64,000 nt of DNA from Paraburkholderia sp. C35. Its GTDB lineage: Bacteria; Pseudomonadota; Gammaproteobacteria; Burkholderiales; Burkholderiaceae. The notes under the pieces were generated by a model. That model had not been told where the DNA came from and did no database searches. It saw only the letters and a list, made by a program, of their open reading frames with translations. This document shows positions 44,405-52,523 of the stretch, piece by piece. The number at the start of each line of letters is the position of its first letter. Positions within the stretch are counted from its first letter, which is position 1. The translations under genes were made by a program, and so were the position numbers. Location: positions 203,379 through 267,378 of the forward strand of contig NZ_QBUY01000002.1 in assembly GCF_003121405.1 (NCBI RefSeq). Direction: 5' to 3'.

Positions 44405-46375
44405 TCATCGAGGCGCGATCTGGCCAAGCCGCTCCGTCAGCGATTGCGGGTGGCCATCGAACAACGCCGCGTAGTAGACCGTATTCGACAGTACATTCTT
44501 GACGTAGTCGCGGGTTTCGTTGAACGGGATGGTCTCCGCGAAAATCGCGCCTTCCACCGGACGCGGCAGGGTAGCCTGCCACTTGCGCGGGCGGCCTGGC
44601 CCGGCATTGTAGCCGGCCGTCGCGAGCACGGCAGAACGGGCAAGCTGGTTGTAGATCATCGACAGATAGTACGTGCCGAGCAGGATGTTCGTGTCGATGT
44701 CATTCATTCTTGCCCGCGAGATCGAGCCGAGCCCGATCTTCTTCGCGACCATCGAGGCCGTGTCCGGCATCACCTGCATCAGGCCGCCCGCGCCAACTTC
44801 CGAGCGCGCACTGATGATGAAGCGCGACTCCTGGCGAATGAGGCCGTACGCCCATCCGATATCGAACCCGGTGGACTGCGTATCGCGTTCGACGATCGCG
44901 CGAAATGGCGCCAGGTAGCGCAGCGAAAAATCATGTTCCGTCTGCGTCCTGTCGGCGGTGCTCACGGCGCGGTCATAAAGCTCGATGCGGCGCGCGTACT
45001 CGGCGACAGCGAGCAGTTGCCGGTCGGTCATGCCGCGCAGCTGCCAGTTCCACTCACGGTTGCCTTCCGTACGCAGGTGTAGCGCGTAAAAACGTTTCGC
45101 GAGTTCGAAGCCGGGTGTCCGGCTGGCCTGTTCGACTTCTTCGTCCGTCACCCTGGTCTGCGGCGGGATTACGATCTGCTGGCCGAGCGCCTCGGAGGCC
45201 AGTTGACCATAGAAGGTGTAGGTGCCCGCGATCGTGCGGAATGCCTGGTCGGCTGCCGCCACTTCGTTGCTCTGCTTCAACGCGCGCGCGTACCAGTAGA
45301 CCCATGCCGGCTGTGCGCGCAGCGCGGCTGGCATCTGTTCGATCGACCAGCGCACCATGGTCCAATCGCCGACCAGCAGCGCGCTGCGCGTGCGCCACTC
45401 ATAGGCCTGAGTCGACAGGGGCGCGTTCGCCGACAGCCGGTACCAGTTCACCGCGCCCGGTATCTGCTTGAGTACCGCCTGATAGGAAATCGTGCCCCAG
45501 CCGATAGCGCGTTCCGCCAGCGTAAGCGACGGTGCGACGACGGTGAAGGCGGCCTCGGCGGCCTCCGGATCGCCGACCGCCAACTGTGTGATGGCGAGCA
45601 GCGCGAGTTGATGGGACGCCGCATCAAGCTGGACGCCTTTCGCAAGAAACAGGCGTGGCTGGCTCGTCGCCTGCTGGAGGAGCAGCGGATCCGGACGCGC
45701 TGCGCCGAGTGCGTCGACCAGTTTGCCGCCCGTCGTCGTCGCGCCCTGTTCATAGGCCTGGCGAATCAGTTGCCAGACATCGTCCGACGTGAACTGCTGG
45801 TTTCGGTTGAGCGCGGTGATCAGATCGACGCAGCCGTCACCGTGCCACTTCGGCTCGACGAGCAGTGCTCGCGCCGCATCGGCCACGTTTTCACCTCGCG
45901 ACGCACGGGACTCGAGCGCGTAGCACTTCACCTGCGTGTCGTCGTCCAGGACGAACTTTGCATATTGCGAATCGAAATTGGGCCAGTCGTGACGCGCCCC
46001 GAGCACGCGAAGGTAGTCGTTGCGCAGACGGTCGGCAATTGCCTGTCCGTCGTAGCGTTGCAGAAACGACAGAACCGGTGCGTCCGGTGCGTCGGCGTTC
46101 GCATGCCCCGCACCCGTGAACAGACGCGGCTTGATCTGGAAATAGCTGAGATAAGCGGGTGCCGGATAATTCGGAATCAGGTTTGCGAGGCGCGCGGCGC
46201 GAACGGGATCGTTGTCGCGTGCAGCGTCATGCAGCTTGATGAAAATCTGATCGTCGGTGGGTAACGAGGTGAGCGGCGCGGGACGTTTGGCTAGCGCTGC
46301 GCCAGACATAAACAATGTCGCGGCGACAAGGGCAAGGCCGAGCGTGTATGACACCCGGTGAAGTCGTGTGGACAT
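44405..46375 (-). CDS. slt: soluble lytic murein transglycosylase
   Basis: This 656-residue periplasmic enzyme cleaves peptidoglycan glycan strands to 1,6-anhydro products. It has a signal peptide (about 1-30), a long alpha-superhelical U-domain (about 60-440), then an SLT catalytic domain with the catalytic Glu in RQESRF near 512-517. GGLMQVMPDTA and, later, ILLGTYYL and AGYNAGPGRPRKW follow as in Slt70. The size equals E. coli Slt. Nothing in the neighbourhood suggests a specialised secretion role. Confidence 0.93.
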   Translation of the reverse strand: MSTRLHRVSYTLGLALVAATLFMSGAALAKRPAPLTSLPTDDQIFIKLHDAARDNDPVRAARLANLIPNYPAPAYLSYFQIKPRLFTGAGHANADAPDAPVLSFLQRYDGQAIADRLRNDYLRVLGARHDWPNFDSQYAKFVLDDDTQVKCYALESRASRGENVADAARALLVEPKWHGDGCVDLITALNRNQQFTSDDVWQLIRQAYEQGATTTGGKLVDALGAARPDPLLLQQATSQPRLFLAKGVQLDAASHQLALLAITQLAVGDPEAAEAAFTVVAPSLTLAERAIGWGTISYQAVLKQIPGAVNWYRLSANAPLSTQAYEWRTRSALLVGDWTMVRWSIEQMPAALRAQPAWVYWYARALKQSNEVAAADQAFRTIAGTYTFYGQLASEALGQQIVIPPQTRVTDEEVEQASRTPGFELAKRFYALHLRTEGNREWNWQLRGMTDRQLLAVAEYARRIELYDRAVSTADRTQTEHDFSLRYLAPFRAIVERDTQSTGFDIGWAYGLIRQESRFIISARSEVGAGGLMQVMPDTASMVAKKIGLGSISRARMNDIDTNILLGTYYLSMIYNQLARSAVLATAGYNAGPGRPRKWQATLPRPVEGAIFAETIPFNETRDYVKNVLSNTVYYAALFDGHPQSLTERLGQIAPR

Positions 46376-46577
46376 CGCTGTTTTCTCGTTGATTCATTGC
46401 AGGACTCTGAGCGAGAGCTTAGGCTGCAATGCGGAGAAACGAAGCGTCGAAAAGCACTGGACTCAACCCGCAATTCGGACCTTTGCGGGTGGATGGGGGA
46501 GTGGATTGGTGTGGAGCGATGACCGGGGTTCGGCAAGGCGATCGAGACCGCGGAAGGTTCTCTGCTCCCGTTTTTCC

Positions 46578-47273
46578 TCACCGATCAGCGCTTCTTTGCC
46601 CGAGAATGATCTTTTGAATGTTTCGTTGATACACCCAATCACCTGCCAGTCGCTCGACAAGCTCCATGAAGGACGGAGGGCCGCTGCAGATTACTTGAGT
46701 GTTGGCCTGTGTCGGGCTCAAAGCATGTGAGATGGCGTTCGCAATCTCTTCGGTGTTTAAGCCAAATTTGTGGCGAATCCGGGCGCTCCCCTGCAAGTCG
46801 TCCAGTTCTTTTTTGAACACGGCGCGCTCGGGTGTTCGAGCGAAGTTGTAGATCTCAGGATATTGTCCAACTGCCGCGAGCCGATTTGCAGCGCCAGCTA
46901 TAGCTATCACACCGACGCCGGCCGAGAAGAGGATATATCGCGGATTGCCGTCGGCTATCAAAGGTGTATCCCTTGGGGTTCCCACGCAAACCTCATCTCC
47001 CTTGTCCCATGAAAATTCCGAAGCCAGCGGTTCGGAGTGTCTTGCGGACGCTTGCCTGACTCCAAGAATGAACGCATCGTGACGCGAAGGGATACGCCAT
47101 ACAGGATGCGACCTGACGACGTCGCTCCGAGCGTGTCGGGCAAGGTCGACGACTGCACCGTTGTCAAAGGGTGGCAACTGAATGGCGTGTTTTGCCTGTA
47201 TCTCAACGGCGTGATAATCCTCTGCAAGACGCCATTTTCTCGCCACGACGGCTGTGAACATACTGTCGCGCAT
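46578..47273 (-). CDS. VanB-like ferredoxin reductase lacking its 2Fe-2S domain
   Basis: This 231-residue protein aligns with oxygenase reductases of the VanB/phthalate dioxygenase reductase type: an FMN/FAD barrel (about 1-95), then an NAD-binding domain with the YILFSAGVGVIAIAGAANRL segment near 115-134, YNFARTPERAVFKKELDDL near 144-162 and CSGPPSFMELV near 199-209. The family normally continues with a C-terminal plant-type ferredoxin domain of about 85 residues; here the gene stops before it. GGAGGAG fixes the start at 47273. The upstream remnant and the missing domain suggest a decayed oxygenase operon. The FMN-binding arginine motif (RxYS) is also not recognisable, so activity is doubtful. 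Confidence 0.7.
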   Translation of the reverse strand: MRDSMFTAVVARKWRLAEDYHAVEIQAKHAIQLPPFDNGAVVDLARHARSDVVRSHPVWRIPSRHDAFILGVRQASARHSEPLASEFSWDKGDEVCVGTPRDTPLIADGNPRYILFSAGVGVIAIAGAANRLAAVGQYPEIYNFARTPERAVFKKELDDLQGSARIRHKFGLNTEEIANAISHALSPTQANTQVICSGPPSFMELVERLAGDWVYQRNIQKIILGQRSADR

Positions 47274-47348
47274 GACTCCTCCGGTTTGGCCCCGATATGA
47301 ATGGGAAAGTGCCGGTGTAGTCAACAAGATGCAGAATGACCCGGACAT

Positions 47349-47516
47349 TTATTTTGTGTAGTCCGACTCAGGGTATGACGCGACCATGTAGCCGACAAGA
47401 CGTGATGGGCGCATCCCTTGTATACGGCAATCGTGATATTCGTCGGGCAGTCTGAAGCGCGGGTTGAGCTCGGTCGCGTGGGACGTTACGAGGCGGCAGC
47501 TCAAGAAGCGCTTCTG
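47349..47516 (-). pseudogene. C-terminal gene remnant of 55 codons
   Basis: Between two genes on the same strand, an open segment of 55 codons ends at TAA. It encodes a hydrophilic, protein-like tail (it includes HATELNPRFRLPDEYHDC and ends GYMVASYPESDYTK) and is preceded in frame by TGA. It has no usable ATG or ribosome site. It sits just before the truncated reductase gene, where VanAB-type operons have the oxygenase gene, but I cannot assign it to that family. Confidence 0.4.
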
Positions 47517-47526
47517 TCACCGAAAC

Positions 47527-48585
47527 CTAGTGCTTATAGAAGTCCATAATCCGCCGCCAATGCCGCTTGATGTTGCTGGCCTCCATTGATTGTTGATACC
47601 GCTGCATAGCGGCCTGTGTGGCCAATGCGGAGGCATTGGGGGCGTTGGCGTAGGTGCCGCTTGTATCCATCGCGAGGTCCATGAACTGTACAAACTCGCT
47701 TTGCGCACCGAATTCAGTTTTCCGGGTGTCCCATGCCCACTTGTAGTTAACGCCATCGAAATCATAGCTGTTGCTGTGATAGTCCGAGTATCTGAAGGCA
47801 AGCCAGCTTTCGAAAATGGGTTGCGGGATAAGTCCTTCGCGATAGTAAAGGTACTGCTCGTGCTGCAAGTTCCAGAGCTTGATAAACAGACTGTGCGCGC
47901 GACTTTTCACCTCGGCTGTTGGCAGAACCGGTTGTTGATTGGCTCCCTGATTAGCTTGCGCTGGAGCTTGAAGTCTGTGGGCCTCGCGAAGCTCGAACAG
48001 GCTACTGAAAATCTCCCCGTACGTTTTGTGACAGCTTGCAACGATGTTGACCCGTGCGATGCTCCAGTTCCTCCAGATAGTGAGTATCGACATCAGCGCT
48101 GAAAACGCGGAGACGAGGAGTGAGAGCAGGGCTAAAAAACTCGCGAATATCCACCCGTAGCTCTTCCCAAATTGCTCTTCGGCATCGACTGTCGGCGCGC
48201 TGGATGGAGACGGGGCAGATAAACCGGAAGTGCCGGTCGGAGTCGATGCAACCCATGCAGGGTTACTGGCTGGTCCGGGGTTGCTCGCCGCCGATACGGC
48301 GCTTGCGATGACAGCCTGCGATGCTGCAGATGCGGGTGCGCCAGCTATTGGCGCGCTGCTCATCGTGCCGGACGGAATTGGGGTGCTCGCTTGCTGACCA
48401 GGTGCCTGCGGTGCCGATGCCGTAGATGCGGGAATTTGAGCGGTCTGAGCCGATGCGGGCTGAAACAGGTTTGGAGTAACCAAAGCCGCAGCGACAAGTA
48501 CAAGCTGACCTGGCAGCGTGAAGACCAGGTGGCGGCGCCGAGCCAAGGTCGATTCGACGCCAGGAACCTTCAACCACGATTCCAT
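47527..48585 (-). CDS. hypothetical membrane protein with low-complexity linker
   Basis: I do not recognise this 352-residue protein. It has a signal-like segment (about 20-46), an Ala/Ser/Pro/Thr-rich linker (about 47-132) that is probably periplasmic, and one strong membrane segment at about 145-168 (IFASFLALLSLLVSAFSALMSILT). The C-terminal half is rich in aromatic and charged residues (about 170-352) with no family hallmark. A Gln/Asn/Ala-rich loop near 207-218 also occurs. The two-membrane-segment layout would place the C-terminal domain in the cytoplasm. Confidence 0.65.
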   Translation of the reverse strand: MESWLKVPGVESTLARRRHLVFTLPGQLVLVAAALVTPNLFQPASAQTAQIPASTASAPQAPGQQASTPIPSGTMSSAPIAGAPASAASQAVIASAVSAASNPGPASNPAWVASTPTGTSGLSAPSPSSAPTVDAEEQFGKSYGWIFASFLALLSLLVSAFSALMSILTIWRNWSIARVNIVASCHKTYGEIFSSLFELREAHRLQAPAQANQGANQQPVLPTAEVKSRAHSLFIKLWNLQHEQYLYYREGLIPQPIFESWLAFRYSDYHSNSYDFDGVNYKWAWDTRKTEFGAQSEFVQFMDLAMDTSGTYANAPNASALATQAAMQRYQQSMEASNIKRHWRRIMDFYKH

Positions 48586-48791
48586 GCAGATCTCCCCGAT
48601 GTGTTTGTCACGTGAGTTTCCGCTCCGGGCGGTCTCGGTGATTGGCTAAGGTTAGATGCAAACAGTTTCTCTGACTGAAATTGTGAGCGCGCTTGTTTGA
48701 GATCTTCGGCTTACGATAGATAGAGAAATTCAAAACTTCAATTTAATTCGCACGAACCGTCTATAACTGATGCCACCGCCTTTATCCTCAT

Positions 48792-48821
48792 AGACGCGGA
48801 AGTCAGGCGTCTCCTGTTTTT
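48792..48821 (+). terminator. terminator-like hairpin with U-tract
   Basis: AGACGC and GCGTCT enclose nine bases; two to four bases later comes TTTTT (48817-48821). This is the most typical Rho-independent terminator shape in the window. It lies upstream of the plus-strand gene at 48864, so it would end a short plus-strand transcript starting in the AT-rich 48650-48790 stretch, or attenuate the gene after it. Confidence 0.5.
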
Positions 48822-48863
48822 CATCATATCAATACGTTCTGCAGTTTGCCCTGGGAGTATCAA

Positions 48864-49316
48864 ATGGTTGCTACGACCTCACTTGCGAAAGCAGATTCGC
48901 TACAGCCGTGGCAATGGTGGGCAAGCTATCTCCGCGCCCTTGGAGGAGCATGGCCGGCATTGGATACGAGCTTCCAACAGCCTATCCTGCCAGGCTGGAG
49001 TTTCGCGGGTGTGGTTGTGAACGAGAACAATTCGAGTGCCCCCGCGATGGAGCATGCGATAGTTAGCCATCAGAGCTATGGTAAGCAGATTGGACGCATG
49101 ATGGATGTTGTAGCGGCGCTCTCGAAGCTGTCATCTGTTGACAGAAATGTGTCTCCGTACAAGGAGTTTTTCGAGGTCGTTGACGACATCAAAGATATTA
49201 AAAAAGAGGCAGCCGATGCACGTTTCGAGAAGACATTGAAGGACCTCGAGGCCCTGAAGAAAGATGACAAGGATAAGTTTGAGCAATGCCTTCTGCGAGT
49301 AGCTGCGTTGAGGTGA
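48864..49316 (+). CDS. hypothetical 150-residue protein
   Basis: No family is recognisable. The N-terminal half is rich in tryptophan and aromatic residues (LQPWQWWASYLRALGG near 13-28, LPGWSFAGVVVNENN near 42-56). The C-terminal part (about 98-150) is highly charged and helical (DIKDIKKEAADARFEKTLKD), probably a coiled coil. GGGAG lies seven bases before the ATG at 48864; the upstream in-frame TTG is less likely. Base composition is lower in GC than the neighbours, a sign of transfer or relaxed selection. Confidence 0.6.
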   Translation: MVATTSLAKADSLQPWQWWASYLRALGGAWPALDTSFQQPILPGWSFAGVVVNENNSSAPAMEHAIVSHQSYGKQIGRMMDVVAALSKLSSVDRNVSPYKEFFEVVDDIKDIKKEAADARFEKTLKDLEALKKDDKDKFEQCLLRVAALR

Positions 49317-49359
49317 TCACCGCTCGGGTCTTTTCCACGCTGCCTCGCGTGCCAAGATC

Positions 49360-49827
49360 TCAATCCTTCGCAGGGTATGCGATGTAACGGATGATCTTCC
49401 AGCTACCATCAGGCTGGCGGCCGAATACATCGAGTCCGGTCTCATCGTTAGACTGCTGTTTGCCGTCGATGGTAACGGTCGACTTCCATATCAGGCGCAC
49501 GATCGCGAGGTTAGCGGAGACAATGATCTCCTTGATTTGAAGGTCGTAATGCAGCGTTTGCGTATTGTCAGCCAGCGCACGATGCAAGCGGTCACAGAGC
49601 TCCGGGTAGGTTCGCTCCGGTGCATCATAGAAATCGTAGCGAAGATCCGGTGCGAAGAGGTCACATATGTGTGCTGCGCGTCGCGCGTTGAAGTCGGCGC
49701 GCCACTGATCAAGAGCATGGCGAATGTTGCTAGCGGGATCTTTGTCGACTGTCGCCGCATTGAGCGTGCAAGGAAGGGTGGCGAAGATGAATGCCGACGC
49801 GGCCACGTAGAGCATAAATCGATTCAT
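49360..49827 (-). CDS. exported SnoaL/DUF4440-like protein
   Basis: This 155-residue protein has a Sec signal (about 1-23, ending LNAATV) followed by an NTF2-like cone fold: helix-rich IRHALDQWRADFNARRAAHICDLFAPDLRYDFYDAP near 33-68, then strands HYDLQIKEIIVSANLAIVRLIWKSTVT and DGSWKIIRYIAYP at the end. That is the classical pattern of SnoaL/DUF4440 proteins. These are often ligand-binding or steroid/polyketide-isomerase-like, and periplasmic members have unknown substrates. GAGGAAC precedes the ATG at 49827, so the longer frame is rejected. Confidence 0.75.
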   Translation of the reverse strand: MNRFMLYVAASAFIFATLPCTLNAATVDKDPASNIRHALDQWRADFNARRAAHICDLFAPDLRYDFYDAPERTYPELCDRLHRALADNTQTLHYDLQIKEIIVSANLAIVRLIWKSTVTIDGKQQSNDETGLDVFGRQPDGSWKIIRYIAYPAKD

Positions 49828-49937
49828 TTTGGTTCCTCGCGTAGGAACGTCGAACAACGATTTAAGGTTTCATCGATCAACGGTGTGGCAATGTGCTACT
49901 GCCGGTTCTGAAACAGAACATACTACCGGCAGCATAC

Positions 49938-50136
49938 TCACTTCACCCCAGGAAGGCATTTCACGTTGATCGTCAGACCGCGATCGGCCATCCGATTGTC
50001 AAAGACGAGCGCTCCTTCATCGGCCTCTTGCCGGCGTTGGATAATCGTCGCTGACGTGTTCGCAAACTACAACTGACCGGGCGTTCACTTCGTCGTAATC
50101 GCAAGCGCCATTTGTGACTACGCGTCTTCGACGCAT
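49938..50136 (-). pseudogene. frameshifted remnant of a small secreted-type protein
   Basis: Two minus-strand frames join here into one plausible protein tail. The upstream frame encodes TNGACDYDEVNARSVVV, and the frame shifted by one base near 50065-50075 continues FANTSATIIQRRQEADEGALVFDNRM and ends LTINVKCLPGVK before TGA. Each part looks like real coding sequence, and neither makes a complete gene. No family is recognised. The rest of the 380-base gap (49828-50207) shows nothing else. Confidence 0.4.
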
Positions 50137-50207
50137 ACCGGGATTCCCATATCTATTCCTACGCTCCACGCCGGGCAACGACAAAGCAGTTTCATGGAAA
50201 ACGCCCG

Positions 50208-51167
50208 CTATTGCGCGACCTGGCGACGACCTCCCGACGATTTCTCGAAGAGCAGGAAACTCGCTGTCAAGAGCGTACTGCCAATGCCGACCGCGAGCGG
50301 GAAATGCCAGTCGGCGTGCGTCATGACTTGCGGCAGGAGCCCTATGGCGAGTGCGGGAATTGCATGCAGGCGGGTCGCCCGCAGCATGACAACGCAGAAC
50401 AGCATGACCAGTAACGTTGAGAACACGCCTGGACCCAATATCACCAGTGCAGCGACGCCCGCTGCCGCCGCGAGCGTGCATACCGCCGGCAACAACGCAG
50501 GCCGCTGAGCCCAGGGGCAGACGTCTGCATGCGCGAACATTTCAAAGGCAATAACGACTAGTGGTGGGAAAAACACCATTCGCATTCCCGTCGCCATCGA
50601 GAGCAGGTAGGCAGCGCCTAGAAACACTGCGAAAAACGGCACCCACCAAAACTGCTCGGGCAGTGATTCGATTTCGTCGTCGCCCCGATCGTTGGCGCTG
50701 GGCGCGGCGTGTGCGGCTTGTTTGTCGAAGAACCTCCGGTATGTCGAGGACAGGACGGCAAGCGCACCCGTGCCGAGCAGAATCGCAAGCGGATACAGCC
50801 AGCTTGTCTCGCCAAGCGAGAGCGCGAGAAAGCAGGCCGAGATGGCCGGCACGATGGGCGAGCGCATGAGTTTGAGAATGACCATCGCTCCCACGATGCA
50901 GATTGCAATGGACGCAGCGGAATACGGCAGATAACGCGTGACGAGCACTCCCAGCACGGCGGTCAGCGCCGGAGAGAGCGCGAGCATCCAGGGCGCACGG
51001 GCCCAGGTGCCGTGCGGACGGAGGAATACGTCGTAGGACAGTGCGGCCAATTCGGGAAAAAGCAGCAAAGCCATGCCGGTTGCCGAAGCGGCTCCTGCGA
51101 CCCCACCCATGAAGCAGAGCGAGATGACCACGGCTGACACAATGCGGCGAGGTTCAGATATTTTCAT
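50208..51167 (-). CDS. HPP-like membrane protein with internal duplication
   Basis: This 319-residue integral membrane protein has about eight to ten hydrophobic segments arranged in two similar halves. Half 1 contains LLLFPELAALSYDVFLRPHGTWA near 34-56 and KLMRSPIVPAISACFLALSLG near 99-119. Half 2 contains MVFFPPLVVIAFEMFAHADVCPWA near 196-219 and ATRLHAIPALAIGLLPQVM near 263-281. The spacing resembles HPP-family membrane proteins (some linked to nitrite transport), but the typical HPPAGA block is absent, so the assignment is tentative. A central charged loop near 150-170 separates the halves. The divergent LysR gene at 51328 is the obvious regulator. Confidence 0.65.
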   Translation of the reverse strand: MKISEPRRIVSAVVISLCFMGGVAGAASATGMALLLFPELAALSYDVFLRPHGTWARAPWMLALSPALTAVLGVLVTRYLPYSAASIAICIVGAMVILKLMRSPIVPAISACFLALSLGETSWLYPLAILLGTGALAVLSSTYRRFFDKQAAHAAPSANDRGDDEIESLPEQFWWVPFFAVFLGAAYLLSMATGMRMVFFPPLVVIAFEMFAHADVCPWAQRPALLPAVCTLAAAAGVAALVILGPGVFSTLLVMLFCVVMLRATRLHAIPALAIGLLPQVMTHADWHFPLAVGIGSTLLTASFLLFEKSSGGRRQVAQ

Positions 51168-51327
51168 GTAATGGATCTATGTCTTTCGCTGAGCCCGGTC
51201 GGCAAGTACAGCGGGAAATGCGCATTGGGGAATGGAGCTTGTCGACCGAAGTGATCTGTATGGTAGACACATCGGCTTCGTGCGAATATTCCCCATAACT
51301 GCACGGCATCCTGGAGAAAATGCACCG

Positions 51328-52200
51328 ATGTTCGATTGGGAAAATATGCGTCATTTCCTCGCGGTCGCCCGCATTGGTACGTTTTCGGGGGCCGCGCGCA
51401 GCCTGAAAGTCGATCACGCGACGGTGAGCCGACGCCTGAGCGCGTTGGAGGATGAGATGAAGATCCGTCTCGTCGAGCGTTTTCCCCGATCCTGCAAGCT
51501 CACTCAAGCTGGCCAGCGAGTGTTCGAACTGGCGCAGAGCATGGAAGAGCGTGCCTACGCGATCGAGCGCTTCGTGGATGTCAGCAATTCTCCGCTCAGC
51601 GGCAAGGTCTCACTGAGCGCGCCGCCTGTATTGGTGGCCAGTTTTCTGGTGAAGCACCTGGCGGACTTCCGGATTGCACATCCAGCCGTGCAGTTGTCTG
51701 TTTCGGGCGAGCCACGGCAAGTTTCGCTGAGTCGGCGCGAAGCCGACATCGCCCTGCGGCTGGTTCGTCCAAAGGAAGCGAATACGGTGGTACGAAAGCT
51801 CGGGCGTATGTCATTTGACCTGTACGCAAGCAAGGACTATCCGCATCTGCGCAATCCCGCTGCCTGGGAGTTCATCGCCTACGACGCCGGATTCGCGGAC
51901 CGGCCACAGCAGGCCTGGTTGAAGAACGTCGCAAGCGGGCGGCCTATTGCATGCGAAATCGGCGACATCACGGGTCACCTCGCAGCGGCTCAGGCAGGCG
52001 CCGGCGTGGCTGGCCTGCCGTGCTTCGTGGCGGACACTGACCCGAATCTGCGGCGGGTCACTTACGAGGGCGAACGATTTGCACGAGACATCTGGATGGC
52101 CGTGCATCGGGATTTGCGCCGTTTGCCGCAAGTACGGGCAGTCATGGACTTTCTGCTAAAAATCATCGCGGAAAACGTCGCGTTTTCAACTAGCGCTTAG
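51328..52200 (+). CDS. LysR-family transcriptional regulator
   Basis: This 290-residue LysR protein starts FDWENMRHFLAVARIGTFSGAARSLKVDHATVSRRL, which is typical of the subgroup near DsdC/AphB-like and 'VxRRL' regulators. GGAGA lies upstream of the ATG at 51328, which rejects the longer frame to 51232. It is divergent from the HPP-like membrane gene, 160 bases apart. The effector domain is complete to the end. Confidence 0.88.
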   Translation: MFDWENMRHFLAVARIGTFSGAARSLKVDHATVSRRLSALEDEMKIRLVERFPRSCKLTQAGQRVFELAQSMEERAYAIERFVDVSNSPLSGKVSLSAPPVLVASFLVKHLADFRIAHPAVQLSVSGEPRQVSLSRREADIALRLVRPKEANTVVRKLGRMSFDLYASKDYPHLRNPAAWEFIAYDAGFADRPQQAWLKNVASGRPIACEIGDITGHLAAAQAGAGVAGLPCFVADTDPNLRRVTYEGERFARDIWMAVHRDLRRLPQVRAVMDFLLKIIAENVAFSTSA

Positions 52201-52523
52201 AAAGCGTTTCGGATTTCGAGTTGGCTCAGTGTTCATCGCGCTCGATCCGTAGTGAGAGAGAACCATCGGGGCCGATGCATCTTTGGAAAATAGGGTGCAT
52301 GCGCATCGAATCTCGTCGAACGGTGGCAACGGATCGGTTGCAGACGTCCGTCGCTGTTTTCACGATGTCGGCATTTTCCCTAGCCAAAATCAGGCTACAG
52401 GATCGAATCGTATCTGCCGATAAACGGATGTCACCGGAACGTGTGACGCGGTGAAAAAAGCGATCGGCACGCGCAATCACTCGAAAATCTACGATGTCTC
52501 AAGAATGCCGAGAGGGAAATAGC
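52201..52523. other. 323-base gap with one weak minus-strand frame
   Basis: An 84-codon minus-strand frame (52226-52480) begins MIARADRFFHRVTR and has mixed codon use. No ribosome site or family motif supports it, so it is not called as a gene. No repeat or RNA structure is evident. The region precedes the DUF2957-type gene and should hold its promoter. Confidence 0.3.

Noticed and set aside
46393..46577. Possible promoter or RNA between slt and the reductase gene
   Set aside because: No hexamer pair or stable hairpin of note was seen.
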